The notes: a model not told the origin generated them from the sequence alone. A stretch of DNA of 64,000 bases from Mesorhizobium comanense (GCF_005503535.1 NZ_SCNN01000007.1:186001-250000), one strand, 5' to 3'. Shown: positions 43,949 to 53,823, counted from the first letter of the stretch. A program made the numbers and translations.

Positions 43949-44733
43949 TGACCGCACAGCCTGAGAGAAACGTCCTTCCCGAAAAAGACTGGCCCGAGGC
44001 GGTCGAGGTCCTCAACGAGCATGGCCGCTCGGATGTCGTGCTTTTGTGCGAACACGCGTCCAACCACATGCCGGCGGAGTATGCCCGGCTCGGGCTCGAA
44101 ACAAGCCATCTGCAGCGCCACATCGCCTGGGACATCGGCGCTGCGGAAGTAACGCGGCTGTTGTCGGCACGGCTCGATGCGGCGGCCTTCCTCAGCGGTT
44201 ATTCGCGGCTGCTGATCGACCTCAACCGACCATTGGGCAGCGCTGGCAGCATTCCGATCCTGTCCGAGGACACCGACATCCCCGGAAATGTCGGCATCGA
44301 TACGGCGGAGCGCAAACGGCGCGCGGAGATCATGTTCGCGCCGTTCCATGAGCGGGTGGCCGCGCATCTCGACCATCGGATCGCTCAGGGCAGGCCGACA
44401 CGCATCGTCACGATCCACTCCTTCACGCCGGTCTTCCTGGGTGTCGCCAGGCCCTGGCACGCGGGCATTCTGCACGACCAGGCCGCCGGTCTTGCCGAGT
44501 CGATCCTTTCGGGCCTGCGCGCCGACCCGGCACTCAACGTGGCGGCCAACGTGCCCTACGTGATCAGCCGCGATGCCGATTACGCCGTGCCGGTCCACGG
44601 CGATGATCGCGGCATCGCCGCGGTGCTTATCGAGATCCGGCAAGACCTGCTGGCGAACCGCGCCGGCGTCGAGGAATGGGCGGGCAGGCTGGCAGCCGTG
44701 CTGTCGGCAAACGAGGCGGAGGCGATCAGGTGA
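43948..44733 (+). CDS. N-formylglutamate amidohydrolase-like enzyme
   Basis: A 261-residue protein of the HutG-type N-formylglutamate amidohydrolase family. VLLCEHASNHMPAEY, AWDIGAAEVTRLLS and SRLLIDLNRPLGSA carry the metal and substrate residues, and RIVTIHSFTPVFLG and VLIEIRQDLL complete the fold. In the Hut pathway it hydrolyses formyl-Glu, but no hut genes are here; with a GS-like ligase next door, a gamma-glutamyl or N-acyl amide is more likely. ATG 43948 overlaps the previous stop by one base (TGATG). Confidence 0.9.
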   Translation: MTAQPERNVLPEKDWPEAVEVLNEHGRSDVVLLCEHASNHMPAEYARLGLETSHLQRHIAWDIGAAEVTRLLSARLDAAAFLSGYSRLLIDLNRPLGSAGSIPILSEDTDIPGNVGIDTAERKRRAEIMFAPFHERVAAHLDHRIAQGRPTRIVTIHSFTPVFLGVARPWHAGILHDQAAGLAESILSGLRADPALNVAANVPYVISRDADYAVPVHGDDRGIAAVLIEIRQDLLANRAGVEEWAGRLAAVLSANEAEAIR

Positions 44734-46046
44734 GCAATCTCAGCCTGCGCGAGCGTGACGCAGCAGCGATCGCACAGATCGGCAAGCTCCGCTTTTCTCC
44801 GCTCAGCGTCGTCGGCGGCAAGGGCAACCGGCTGATCGAGGAAGGCGGCCGCTCGCTGCTCGACCTGTCCGGCTCCGCCGGCCCGGCGATCCTGGGCTAT
44901 GGGCACCCGGCGATCGTGGAGGCGGTGGAAGGCTCGATCCGCGACATGGCGGGCGCCAGCCTGCTGCTCTACCCGAACGAACCCGCCGTCTCGCTGGCCG
45001 AGCGGCTGCTGGCGATCACGCCGGGAGACGGCGAGCGGCGCGTCTGGTTCGGACATTCCGGCTCGGACGCCAATGATTGCGCCGTGCGCGTGCTGCGGGC
45101 GGCCACGGGCCGTTCGCGCTTCATCTCCTTCATCGGCTCCTATCACGGCAATCTCTCGGGCTCGATGGGCATAAGCGGCCACACCGCCATGACGCACACG
45201 CTGCCGCGTGCGGGCGTGGTGCTGCTGCCTTACCCCGACCCGTACCGGCCGAAATTCAACGGCGAGGACGTGCTTGCCCTGCTCGACTATCAGTTCGAGA
45301 CCACCTGTCCGCCGCATCAGGTCGCGGCTGTGTTCATCGAGCCACTTATGTCGGATGGCGGGCTGATCGTGCCGCCGCCGGGATTCCTCAAGGCGCTGCA
45401 GGAGCGCTGCCGCAAGCACGGCATCAGGATCGTCGTCGACGAGGTCAAGGTCGGGCTCGCCCGCAGCGGCATGATGCACTGCTTCCAGCATGAAGGATTG
45501 ACGCCGGACCTCGTCGTGTTCGGCAAGGGCATCGGCGGCGGGCTGCCGCTGTCGGCCGTGGTCGGACCGAAGGAGATCATGGACCATGCGCCAGCCTTCG
45601 CCCTGCAGACGACCGCGGGCAATCCGGTGGCGACGTCGGCCGGCAATGCGGTGCTGAAGACCATCGAGAGCGAAGGCCTGGTCGAACGCTCGGCACGGAC
45701 CGGCAAACTCTTTTCCGAGGCGCTGCGGACGCTTGGCGAAAAGCACGAGATCATCGGCGACGTGCGCGGGCGCGGGCTGGCGATCGGCGTCGACCTCGTC
45801 AAGGACCGTGCGACGCGCGAGCCGGTCGCGGCCACGACGACCGCCAAGATCATCTATCGCGGCTATGAGCTGGGCGCTGCGTTCTCTTATGTCGGGCTGA
45901 AGGCCAACGTGCTGGAATTCATGCCTCCGCTGACCTTGACCGAGGGCGAAGTGGCGGATGGCATCGCGATCATCGACCAGGCCATCGCCGACGTGAATGC
46001 CGGCAAGGTCAGCGACGCGGATGTCGCCTCGTTCATGATGTGGTGA
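44730..46046 (+). CDS. Class III PLP aminotransferase
   Basis: A 438-residue omega-type aminotransferase, start GTG 44730, overlapping the previous stop by 4 bases. PLP features: GHSGSDANDCAVRVLRAATG (phosphate), FIGSYHGNLSGSMG, VVDEVKVGLARSGMMHCF (Asp for the pyridine N), and VVFGKGIGGGLPLSAV with the Schiff-base Lys. This family acts on omega-amino groups (GABA, beta-alanine, diamines, ornithine). Last gene of the rightward operon and convergent with the second oxidase. Suggests that the pathway yields an amino-terminal or keto-accepting intermediate. Confidence 0.93.
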   Translation: MSNLSLRERDAAAIAQIGKLRFSPLSVVGGKGNRLIEEGGRSLLDLSGSAGPAILGYGHPAIVEAVEGSIRDMAGASLLLYPNEPAVSLAERLLAITPGDGERRVWFGHSGSDANDCAVRVLRAATGRSRFISFIGSYHGNLSGSMGISGHTAMTHTLPRAGVVLLPYPDPYRPKFNGEDVLALLDYQFETTCPPHQVAAVFIEPLMSDGGLIVPPPGFLKALQERCRKHGIRIVVDEVKVGLARSGMMHCFQHEGLTPDLVVFGKGIGGGLPLSAVVGPKEIMDHAPAFALQTTAGNPVATSAGNAVLKTIESEGLVERSARTGKLFSEALRTLGEKHEIIGDVRGRGLAIGVDLVKDRATREPVAATTTAKIIYRGYELGAAFSYVGLKANVLEFMPPLTLTEGEVADGIAIIDQAIADVNAGKVSDADVASFMMW

Positions 46047-46063
46047 GGGCGCGGCCCGTCGAT

Positions 46064-47410
46064 CTAGAGAGAAGGTCCCAGTTTGATCGGGCTTCCGTCG
46101 CTGAAGCGCGATTGGCGGAACCTCTGCAGCTTGTGTCCGGTCTCGTTGCCCTGAATCAGGTCGGACAGGATGCGGCCCATGCCCGGGCCTATGCCAAAGC
46201 CATGGCCGCTCATTCCCGTCGCGACGACGACGCCCGGGATCGCCTCCACCCGGTCGACCACCGGCACGACATCGGGCATGGCATCGATCATGCCTCCCCA
46301 ACTGGCCTTGAGCGGCACCGACTTGAACTGCGGGAAAAGTTTGCGGAAGCCGGTATCGATGGCGCGAAGCGCCTTGGCCTCCGGGGCGGGGTTGAGGATG
46401 CGCATCCTCTCGAACGGACTTTGCTCGTCCGCATCCCATTTGCGCGGCGTCGTCCAGCCGTCCGGATACGCATGGGGCGCCACCGGCAGATAACGCGTGC
46501 CGAAAGGATTGGCCCTGAGCGCGGGCAGATATTTCAGCGCGTGACGAAACGCATCCGGCCCGACATAGAGCATATGACTGCCTCCCGCCGCCAAAGTGTA
46601 TCCGCCGTCCTTTCGGCGCCGGAAAGCGATGTCCTCGTCGGCCGCTGCGCCAGCATAGACTTCCGGCAGCGGCGCTGTTGCAGCCACGGTTGTCCGCACG
46701 CTGAGCTGCGGGATCGAGACACCGTGCGCGCGCAGGAAAAGTGAGGTCCAGGCGCCGCTGGCGACAAGCACGTTCGACGTGGCGACGAAGCCTTGTTCGG
46801 TCCACACTCCGCTGACACGCCCGGCCGAAACATCAAGCATGCGCACCGCGCAGCTCTCGATAATGGTGACGCCCTGGCGAACGGCGAGACGAGCAAGCGC
46901 GGGCACGGCGACCCAGGGCTCGGCGCGCATGTCCGAAGGCGTGGTCATCGCGCCCGTGAAAGCGTGCGCCATGGCCGGGATCAGCTTGGCGGTCTCGCTC
47001 CGGCCGAGCAGACGCGTGTCGACGCCATGAGCCTCGGCGATCTCGAGGAACTTGGCGAAATCAGCCATTTCCTTGTCGGTGCGCGCAAGATAGGTGACGC
47101 CCGTCTGCGCCAAGCCGATGTCCTCACCGCACTCCTGCGCCAATTGCCGCCACAGACGCTGCGCTTCGATGACGATCGGCAGTTCGTCCGCGTCACGTCC
47201 CTGCTGGCGTATCCAGCCCCAGTTGCGCGAGGATTGTTCCGCCGCGACGCGCCCCTTCTCCAGCAAGGTCACCGAAATATTGCGGCGTGCCAGGAACAAT
47301 GCCGTGGTCACGCCGATGATGCCGCCGCCGATAATCACCACATCCGACGTTTTCGGCAGCGGCGCCTGGAACTGAACCGGACTGGCCTCGGTGAAAGGGA
47401 AGGTCGTCAA
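46064..47410 (-). CDS. FAD-dependent oxidoreductase (DAO/sarcosine oxidase-like), second copy
   Basis: A 448-residue flavoprotein. Motifs: DVVIIGGGIIGVTTALFLAR and VTLLEKGRVAAEQSSRNWGW (typical of the DadA/puuB/OrdL-like group), and the C-terminal VVATGMSGHGFGIGPGMGR. The SSRNWGW segment points to gamma-glutamylputrescine oxidase-like or related amine oxidases, which fits the GS-like ligase across the operon. It converges with the aminotransferase gene (17 bp apart). It has its own promoter in the 243-bp gap to uxuA. Confidence 0.92.
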   Translation of the reverse strand: MTTFPFTEASPVQFQAPLPKTSDVVIIGGGIIGVTTALFLARRNISVTLLEKGRVAAEQSSRNWGWIRQQGRDADELPIVIEAQRLWRQLAQECGEDIGLAQTGVTYLARTDKEMADFAKFLEIAEAHGVDTRLLGRSETAKLIPAMAHAFTGAMTTPSDMRAEPWVAVPALARLAVRQGVTIIESCAVRMLDVSAGRVSGVWTEQGFVATSNVLVASGAWTSLFLRAHGVSIPQLSVRTTVAATAPLPEVYAGAAADEDIAFRRRKDGGYTLAAGGSHMLYVGPDAFRHALKYLPALRANPFGTRYLPVAPHAYPDGWTTPRKWDADEQSPFERMRILNPAPEAKALRAIDTGFRKLFPQFKSVPLKASWGGMIDAMPDVVPVVDRVEAIPGVVVATGMSGHGFGIGPGMGRILSDLIQGNETGHKLQRFRQSRFSDGSPIKLGPSL

Positions 47411-47653
47411 AGGTAATCCTTTTTCTTAAGCACAGCCTCGCGCTGACGCCTGGTTGCGGCGACGCAAAAGTCATCGCGTCGATCAGACGACGGACCAGCG
47501 TGAAGAGCGCAGCAAGCATTGCACGGCCGGCCTGGAAAAGTTGCGGGCCAGCTCAGTGAAACGGTTGACCACTGCGCCAGCGACCATGCTGGTGCTGAGC
47601 CGAAGAGCGGGAAGATCAGGATGCATATCGTCCAGATCGCCGCGGCGGTCCTT

Positions 47654-48838
47654 TCACGCCAATCCGAACTTCTCCACGGCGCGCATGATGCCGCGCAGTT
47701 CGGCTAGGCCTTTCAGGCGGCCGATCAACGAGTAGCCGGGATTGATCTTCTTCTTGCCGATGTCGTCGGCGAGCAGATGGCCATGGTCCGGCCGCATCGG
47801 AATGCGCCAGTCGGCGCGATTTTCCCCACGACGGCGCGCCTCCTCCTGCATCAGAGCCAGTATGACATGCGCCATGTCGGTCCCGCCTTCGAGGTGCTCG
47901 GCTTCGTAGAAAGAGCCATCGTCCTCGATGGTGATGTTGCGCAGATGGACGAAATGAATGCGGCTGGCGAACTCCTTGACCATGGCGACGATGTCGTTGT
48001 CGGCGCGCGTGCCGTAGGAGCCGGTGCAGAAGGTCAGCCCATTGGCAGGGCTATCGATAGCGTTGAGGATAAAGCGCGCATCCTCAGCCGTCGAAACCAC
48101 TCGGGGCAGGCCATAGAGCGAGAAAGGCGGGTCGTCAGGATGAATGCACATGCGCACTCCTTCCTCTTCGGCCGCCGGGATGATCTCGCGCAGAAACCAG
48201 CCGAGATTGTCGCGCAATTCCTTCGGTCCGATCCCGTCATATTCCGCCAAGGCCTCGCGGAAACTGTCGCGGTCATATTTTCGCTCGGTTGCCGGCAGGC
48301 CGGCGATAAGGTTGCGCTCGATCTGATCGACCTGCTCGGCACTCAGTTCCTTCAACCGCGCCTCCGCTGCAGCGATACGCGCCGGCGTGTAGCTGGCGGC
48401 GCCGTTCTTGCGTTGCAGCACAAAGAGATCATAAGCGGCAAAATCGATGGCATCGAAGCGCAGGGCATAGCCGGTGGTCGGCAGGCGATGCATGAGATCG
48501 GTGCGCGTCCAGTCCACCACCGGCATGAAGTTGTAGCAGATCGTCTTGATGCCGGCCCTGGCGAGCGTGCGGATCGAGTCGCGATAGTAGCCGGCATAGC
48601 GCTCGCGTTCTGGTGCGCCGATCTTGAAGGAATTGTGGACCGGAATGCTTTCGACGACCGACCAGGTCAGCCCGGCGGCCTCTATGACCCGCTTGCGCTC
48701 CAGCACGTCGGCCTCGGGCCAGGCCCTGCCGTCATAGATATGATGGAGAGCCGAAACCACGCCGGTGGCGCCAGCCTGCTTGACATGATCAAGGGTGACC
48801 GGATCATCCGGACCATACCAGCGCCAACACTGTTCCAT
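47654..48838 (-). CDS. uxuA: Mannonate dehydratase
   Basis: A 394-residue enzyme that dehydrates D-mannonate to 2-keto-3-deoxygluconate in hexuronate catabolism. The start [19 protein letters not shown] and the motifs [51 protein letters not shown] (part holding metal-binding His and Asp is CIHPDDPP) and [13 protein letters not shown] are all UxuA signatures. The ATG at 48838 was chosen because conservation starts there. Divergent from an SDR gene, which may be the mannonate oxidoreductase partner. No uxaC or kdgK was seen. Confidence 0.95.
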   Translation of the reverse strand: MEQCWRWYGPDDPVTLDHVKQAGATGVVSALHHIYDGRAWPEADVLERKRVIEAAGLTWSVVESIPVHNSFKIGAPERERYAGYYRDSIRTLARAGIKTICYNFMPVVDWTRTDLMHRLPTTGYALRFDAIDFAAYDLFVLQRKNGAASYTPARIAAAEARLKELSAEQVDQIERNLIAGLPATERKYDRDSFREALAEYDGIGPKELRDNLGWFLREIIPAAEEEGVRMCIHPDDPPFSLYGLPRVVSTAEDARFILNAIDSPANGLTFCTGSYGTRADNDIVAMVKEFASRIHFVHLRNITIEDDGSFYEAEHLEGGTDMAHVILALMQEEARRRGENRADWRIPMRPDHGHLLADDIGKKKINPGYSLIGRLKGLAELRGIMRAVEKFGLA

Positions 48839-48939
48839 TACCACTTTCCTTTTTGCGTGAGACCGGCAACCTATTGTCGGAGAAGGACGAGTGTCAAACA
48901 AAGAGCAGGCCCGGCCTGGCGAATGAAGGAGTTGCCGCG

Positions 48940-49725
48940 ATGAAGGATTTCGAAGGCAAGGTTGCACTGGTGACAGGAACCACGGGCATTGGCCTGGCGA
49001 CCGCGAGGCGCCTGGCGGCCGGAGGCGCCGCGATCATCGCCTGCGGCATCGACAAGGCTGCGAATGCCGCGATGCAGGAAAGCCTGGCCAAGGCGGGAGC
49101 GGACGCCTTGGTGCGCGCGGTCGACGTTTCGGTTTCAGATGAGGTTCGCGATGCGGTGGCGGCCGGCGTCGAGCGGTTCGGCGGCATAGACGTGATCGTC
49201 AATTCGGCAGCCGTCCATCCCTACGGAACCGCGACGACGACGGATTGGGAAACCTGGAACCGCGCAATGACCGTCAATGTCGGGTCGATCTATCTCACCG
49301 CGCATTTCGGCATACCGGAAATGATCAAGCGTGGCGGCGGGGCCATCGTCAACGTCGCCTCGGTGCAGGGCTTCGCCTGCCAGCAGAACGTGGCGGCCTA
49401 TGCGACGACGAAGGGCGCGATCCATACGCTCACACGCTCCCTGGCGCTCGACTACGCGGCGTCGGGCATCCGCGTCAATTCGGTCAGTCCGGGCTCGATC
49501 CGCACGCCAATCCTCGAGAGGGCGGCGCGCGCTGACGGGGGCAAGGGGGTCGATATCGAAGAGGCTTACAGGCGCTTCGGCGCCGCGCATCCGCTGGGGC
49601 GCATCGGCGAGCCAGAAGAAGTCGCCGAGCTTATCGCCTTCCTCTGTTCGTCGAAAGCAAGCTTCTGTACCGGTTCGGACTACAGGATCGATGGCGGCCT
49701 GACTGCCGGTATCGGCGTGAAATAG
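48940..49725 (+). CDS. SDR-family oxidoreductase, classical type
   Basis: A 261-residue classical [17 protein letters not shown] binds the cofactor, [10 protein letters not shown] replaces NNAG, the Ser is in VNVASVQG, and the YATTK motif carries the catalytic Tyr and Lys. GAAGGAG precedes ATG 48940. It is divergent from uxuA with 101 bp between, so it probably works on a hexuronate-type keto acid: a non-orthologous replacement for fructuronate reductase UxuB is a fair inference. It ends 35 bp before the 3' end of the convergent DUF763 gene. Confidence 0.9.
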   Translation: MKDFEGKVALVTGTTGIGLATARRLAAGGAAIIACGIDKAANAAMQESLAKAGADALVRAVDVSVSDEVRDAVAAGVERFGGIDVIVNSAAVHPYGTATTTDWETWNRAMTVNVGSIYLTAHFGIPEMIKRGGGAIVNVASVQGFACQQNVAAYATTKGAIHTLTRSLALDYAASGIRVNSVSPGSIRTPILERAARADGGKGVDIEEAYRRFGAAHPLGRIGEPEEVAELIAFLCSSKASFCTGSDYRIDGGLTAGIGVK

Positions 49726-49759
49726 AAGGCGCGCTTGGGCCGGCGGCAAGGCCTCGCGA

Positions 49760-51022
49760 TCAAGCCGGCCTGTCACGCTTCGGAGCCAACTGATCCGGCG
49801 GCGGTTCCCAGCCGAAGACACTGCGGCCGCCAAGCAGATGCGACTGGTCGAATTCGCCGGCGACAATCTCCTTGAGACTTGGGCCGGTGACATATTTCTC
49901 GACTTGCCGCGACTGATCGTCGAGGCGCTTCAGGGCGCCGATTTCCTCCTCGCGGCCGAGCTTTGCCTTGCGCACGGCCGATTTCATGACGCCGATGGTC
50001 TCGTCGTAGACCTTGAGCGGAACGGGAAAGGGATGCCTGTCCTTGCCGCCATGGGCGATCGAGAAACGGCCGGGATCGGAAAAACGGCAAGGCGCGCCGT
50101 GGACGACTTCGGCCACGAGAGCCAAAGCGCGCACCGTGCGTGCGCCGACGCCGGGCACCAGGAGAAGCTCCGAGAAATCGGTTGGGCCGCGTTCGGCGGC
50201 GGCCGCCATGTTGCCATGCAGGCGGCGCATGACGATATCGCTTTCGCGCACATCGTGGTGAGCCGGCATTACCAGATGCGGCAGCAGCGGCTGCTCGGGA
50301 GCCGCTTCCGCGACGGGATCCAGGGCAGCGAATTCCCGCAGGATACGGTCCGGGCCGAGGTCCTGCAGAAGGTTCAGTTGCCCCTGCCGCGAAGCTTCGG
50401 CGCGATGGTCGGTCAGGTTGACGATCTCCCCCTGGTTGGCGCCCTCGATGGCGGCATGGGGCTGGTCGACGAAGCTCTTCAGCCCTTCGGACAGCCAATG
50501 GTAGCGGCGCGCCACCTTGCTGTCGCCGTTCATGCCCTGCTGCACAACCACCCAGTGGCCGTCATCCGTGACGATGAAGCCATGCAGATAGAGGTCGAAC
50601 CCGTCCTGCACCGCGGCGCTATCAACCTTCGCGACAAGCCTGCTGACGGTAGCGAGGCGCGATCCGTCGAAGCCGATGCGCTCGCCTATGGCAGTCAGCT
50701 CGTGCGGCGTCTTGCGCGAATGGGCGCCACGACCGCCGCAGACATGGATGCCGAGTTCGCCGGACAGCGGCGTCAGCCCGCGCTTCAAGGCGCCGACGAC
50801 GCTGGTGGTGATGCCGGACGAATGCCAGTCCATGCCCATGACGGCGCCGAAGGACTGGAACTAGAATGGGTGGGCCAGCCGCCGCAGCAACTCGTCCCGG
50901 CCATAGTGATGGATGATCGCCTCGCACATCACGGCGCCAAGGCGCGTCATGCGCTCGCCCAGCCATTTCGGCACGCGTCCCCCATGAAGGGGAAGATCCG
51001 CACTGCCCGATCGTTGCGCCAC
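49760..51022 (-). pseudogene. DUF763 gene interrupted by one in-frame amber codon
   Basis: A GTG at 51022 with AGGAG upstream starts VAQRSGSADLPLHGGRVPKW, the conserved DUF763 N-terminus. The frame runs to LLRRLAHPF and then meets TAG at 50861-50863. Without a break in frame it continues FQSFGAVMGMDWHSSGITT and on to 49760, giving about 420 codons, the normal family length. The stop replaces a Trp expected in the PFWFQ motif (TGG to TAG, one base). The rest shows no decay. DUF763 has no known function; it occurs in bacteria and archaea, and the GVGARTVRALALVAE helix-hairpin-like motif suggests nucleic-acid binding. It may be a recent pseudogene, a sequence error, or read through. Confidence 0.85.
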
Positions 51023-51135
51023 GCCTGCTCCTGTTCCGCTGTCCGCAGGGAGAGATAGGTATCGCAGGCCATGCAGGGAAGCATGGAACGGGAAACCATT
51101 GCGATCTCGGCCCGCTCGCGGCCCGGCCCGGGCCG

Positions 51136-51672
51136 CTATCGCACCACGCGCTTCTCGAGCTTGCGGGCCAAGGTGCGCCGGTGCAGCCCGAGCCGGCGCG
51201 CCGTTTCGGAAATGTTGAAACCGGTCTCGACGAGCGTTTCGTGGATGCGCTCCCATTCGAGGTTCTTGATCGAGGTGGGACGGCTGGAAAGCGGTACGGA
51301 AACATCCCCTTCGCTGCGGCCGAAGGCAGCTTCGATGTCGTCGGTGTTGGCGGGCTTTGCCAGATAGTGGCTTGCGCCTAGCTTGATCGCCTCGACAGCC
51401 GTGGCGATGCTGGCGAAGCCGGTGAGCACGACGATTTTCATGGCGGCATCCCGGGCGCTGAGCAGCTTGACGCATTCAAGCCCGGACCCGCCGGCGCCAA
51501 GCTTTAGGTCGACGACCGCATAGGCCGGAACGGCCGTTTTAAGGGCACGCAGAAGCTCTTCCCTGTCATGGCAGACCGCCACGTCATAGTCGCGCTTCTC
51601 GAAGGAGCGTTTGAGCGTCCTGGCGAAGGTGTCGTCGTCCTCGACGATAAACAGGGATCGATCAGGCCTCAT
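51136..51672 (-). CDS. RegA/ActR-type response regulator
   Basis: A 178-residue two-component regulator. The receiver domain shows LFIVEDDDTFARTLKR (acidic pocket), VVDLKLGAGG with the phospho-accepting Asp, VVLTGFASIATA and the Lys in YLAKPANTDD. The C-terminal Fis-type HTH is NISETARRLGLHRRTLARKL, the strongly conserved RegA/PrrA/ActR DNA-binding helix. The start overlaps the sensor kinase stop by 11 bp, with GGAG six bases upstream. It likely regulates respiratory or redox genes, and the cyo operon lies directly upstream in the same direction. Confidence 0.92.
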   Translation of the reverse strand: MRPDRSLFIVEDDDTFARTLKRSFEKRDYDVAVCHDREELLRALKTAVPAYAVVDLKLGAGGSGLECVKLLSARDAAMKIVVLTGFASIATAVEAIKLGASHYLAKPANTDDIEAAFGRSEGDVSVPLSSRPTSIKNLEWERIHETLVETGFNISETARRLGLHRRTLARKLEKRVVR

Positions 51673-53008
51673 GATCATCTCCATCGGTCAGTGCCGCCAA
51701 AGGCAGCGAAAGGGTAACACAGGCGCCCTGTTCCATGTTGCGCGCCGAAAAATCTCCTCCCAGTTTCCGGACGACGTTGATGACGAGGAACAGTCCGAGA
51801 CCGCCGCCGGGGCGTCCCTTGCTCGACATATAGGGCTGGCCGAGCGCGGCGAGAATGCCGGCGTCGAAACCCGGCCCGCGGTCGCGCACGGAAATCACCA
51901 GTTTCTCGCCCCGCCTTTCGGCCGTGACGCCGACCCAATGCGGCGATGCTTCAAGCGCGTTGTCGAAGACGTTGAAGATGACCTGCCTGAGCGCCGTGTC
52001 GGACACGATCTGCTCGTCGGGTTCGACATCGTTCCTGTATTCCAACCTGATCGGCTGGCGGCTCACCCGCCACTCCTGGACGAGATCGTCGAGGAAATGT
52101 CGGATGCTGGTGCGGATCGTGCCTTCGCCCCTCGCCTGCCCCGAAGACATCAGGATACCCGAGACGATGCTCTTGCAGCGCTCTATCTGCGCCTGCATTT
52201 CCAAGAGGTCGCCGACCAGTTCGCGATTGCGGGTCACGCTTCGCATCTGACGCCAGTCGGAGAGGATGACCGCGATGGTCGAAAGCGGGGTGCCCAGTTC
52301 ATGCGCCGCACCGGATGCCAGTAGTCCCATGCGCACGATGTGATCTTCTTCCGCCGAGCGCTGGCGCAGATCGGCGAGATAGGCATCGCGCTCACGCAGA
52401 TTGCGGTTGATGCGCGTCATGAAGATCACGATCAGGCCCGCCGCCAGCACGAAGCAGATGAACATGCCCCTGATATGCAGGGCCAGAAGGTCGCTGCCGC
52501 CGTGATGCGGGATGGCGATCGGCTGGAACTGGAAGATAAGGAAGACGAAGCAGGCCGAAGCGGCCACCACCAGGATCCAGGTGGACCAGGGCGTCAGCAG
52601 CGCCGCGCCAAGGGTGATCTGCAGGAGGTAGAGCGACACGAACGGATTGGAGGCGCCGCCGCTGAGATAAAGTTGCGTCGTTAGCGCCGCCATGTCGAAG
52701 ATCAGCGCCACGAACAGCTGCGCATTGCTGATCGGACGCCGGCCGCGCAGGGCCAGGAGGCTGAATATGTTCAGCCCGATGAGGAAAATGACGACGCCCG
52801 CCATTTCCGCCAGCGGCAGCGGAATTTCGAACCAGTACTCCGTGGCCAGAATGGTCAGCACCTGTCCGGCAACCGCCAGCCAGCGCAACTGGATGAGCAG
52901 GAGCAGGTTCTTCCTGTTCGCCGCGTCCGGATCGGCCGCACCGCCCTTGGCCGCAAGGGTCCCGGCGAAGGATTTCTCGTTGCGAAGCATTGGCGCCGTG
53001 AGGCTCAT
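51662..53008 (-). CDS. RegB/ActS-type redox sensor histidine kinase
   Basis: A 448-residue membrane kinase with about six N-terminal membrane segments. The quinone-sensing motif GGASNPF lies at residues 117-123. The H-box GAAHELGTPLSTIA has His236, and the redox-active Cys position is kept as Cys278 in IERCKSIV. The ATPase domain shows FDNALEASP, RDRGPGFD and GGGLGLFL. All RegB hallmarks are present, so it should sense the quinone pool and phosphorylate the adjacent RegA-like regulator. It begins 5 bp after SURF1 within one leftward run, linking it to the quinol oxidase genes. Confidence 0.93.
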   Translation of the reverse strand: MSLTAPMLRNEKSFAGTLAAKGGAADPDAANRKNLLLLIQLRWLAVAGQVLTILATEYWFEIPLPLAEMAGVVIFLIGLNIFSLLALRGRRPISNAQLFVALIFDMAALTTQLYLSGGASNPFVSLYLLQITLGAALLTPWSTWILVVAASACFVFLIFQFQPIAIPHHGGSDLLALHIRGMFICFVLAAGLIVIFMTRINRNLRERDAYLADLRQRSAEEDHIVRMGLLASGAAHELGTPLSTIAVILSDWRQMRSVTRNRELVGDLLEMQAQIERCKSIVSGILMSSGQARGEGTIRTSIRHFLDDLVQEWRVSRQPIRLEYRNDVEPDEQIVSDTALRQVIFNVFDNALEASPHWVGVTAERRGEKLVISVRDRGPGFDAGILAALGQPYMSSKGRPGGGLGLFLVINVVRKLGGDFSARNMEQGACVTLSLPLAALTDGDDHEA

Positions 53009-53013
53009 CCTGC

Positions 53014-53823
53014 CTATCCTTGCCGCCCGCGGCCGCCGATCGCCAGCCTGGCCAGAGCAAAAGCGAGCATGGCAGCGAGCGTGAACCAGGTCAAAGCATA
53101 GACAAGGTGGCTGTTGCGGAAACTCACGACAGTCAGGCCGCCGCGCGGCCAGCTGTCGATGCCGGATGCTTGCGCATCGACGAAATAGGGGGCGACATCA
53201 CCGGTCAGGCCGCGCGCGGCAGCAATGGCCGCAACGTCGCGCGAATACCAGCGATTGCCGGCGGCGTCATTGTTGCGCAGGAAGCCGCCGCCGGGTTCGG
53301 TGACGCGCAGGAGACCGTCGATGGTGGCCGGCGCGCTGGAGCCACTGCCTTCGCTTTCGAATTCCGCCTTGCGTTCCTGCGGAATGAAGCCACGATTGAC
53401 CAGCACCACGAAGCCGCGATCCGTCCGCATCGGGGTCAGCACCCAATAGCCGCCGCCAAGCTCGGTCACGGCCTGCACCAAGGTGTTGGCGCCATCCATG
53501 AACCGTCCAGCCAATCGCACATGGCTGTATTCGTAGCCGGCAGCGGTCATGCCGCTCCAGCTTTCCGGACCGGGCGCGGCGACTGCCGGGGCATGAATGC
53601 GCTGGTCGACGCGGGCGATCAGGTCGAGCTTCCAGACGCGCCTTTCCAACTGCCAGACACCGAGCCCGACGAACACCAGCACGCCGAGGAGGGCGAGCAA
53701 CAAGAGGCCAAGGCGCGTCGCTGGAGACCTGCCTGCGCCCTCCCGCCGCGCGGAAGGCAAACCACTGCCATCCGGCGCGATCTCTCCGGGAATAATCCTC
53801 CCCGCGCCCGGCGCCGGGCTCAT
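53014..53823 (-). CDS. SURF1-family cytochrome oxidase assembly protein
   Basis: A 269-residue protein with two membrane segments, one near residue 50 (RLGLLLLALLGVLVFVGLGVWQ) and one near the C-terminus (LVYALTWFTLAAMLAFALARL), enclosing a periplasmic domain with LDLIARVDQRIHAP, GYWVLTPMRTDRGFVVLVNRGF (written as a region) and the SFRNSHLVYALTWF signature. SURF1 helps insert haem into oxidases. The start ATG 53823 overlaps the cyoD stop by 4 bp. It is part of the leftward cyoABCD-surf1-regBA run. Confidence 0.93.
   Translation of the reverse strand: MSPAPGAGRIIPGEIAPDGSGLPSARREGAGRSPATRLGLLLLALLGVLVFVGLGVWQLERRVWKLDLIARVDQRIHAPAVAAPGPESWSGMTAAGYEYSHVRLAGRFMDGANTLVQAVTELGGGYWVLTPMRTDRGFVVLVNRGFIPQERKAEFESEGSGSSAPATIDGLLRVTEPGGGFLRNNDAAGNRWYSRDVAAIAAARGLTGDVAPYFVDAQASGIDSWPRGGLTVVSFRNSHLVYALTWFTLAAMLAFALARLAIGGRGRQG

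Noticed and set aside
44580..46805. A 741-codon minus-strand frame over the aminotransferase and second oxidase
   Set aside because: Antisense or off-frame; low-complexity Arg/His/Ala composition.
47411..47653. Hidden gene or remnant between the second oxidase and uxuA
   Set aside because: Short leftward frames exist but have no start with ribosome site and no recognisable motif.
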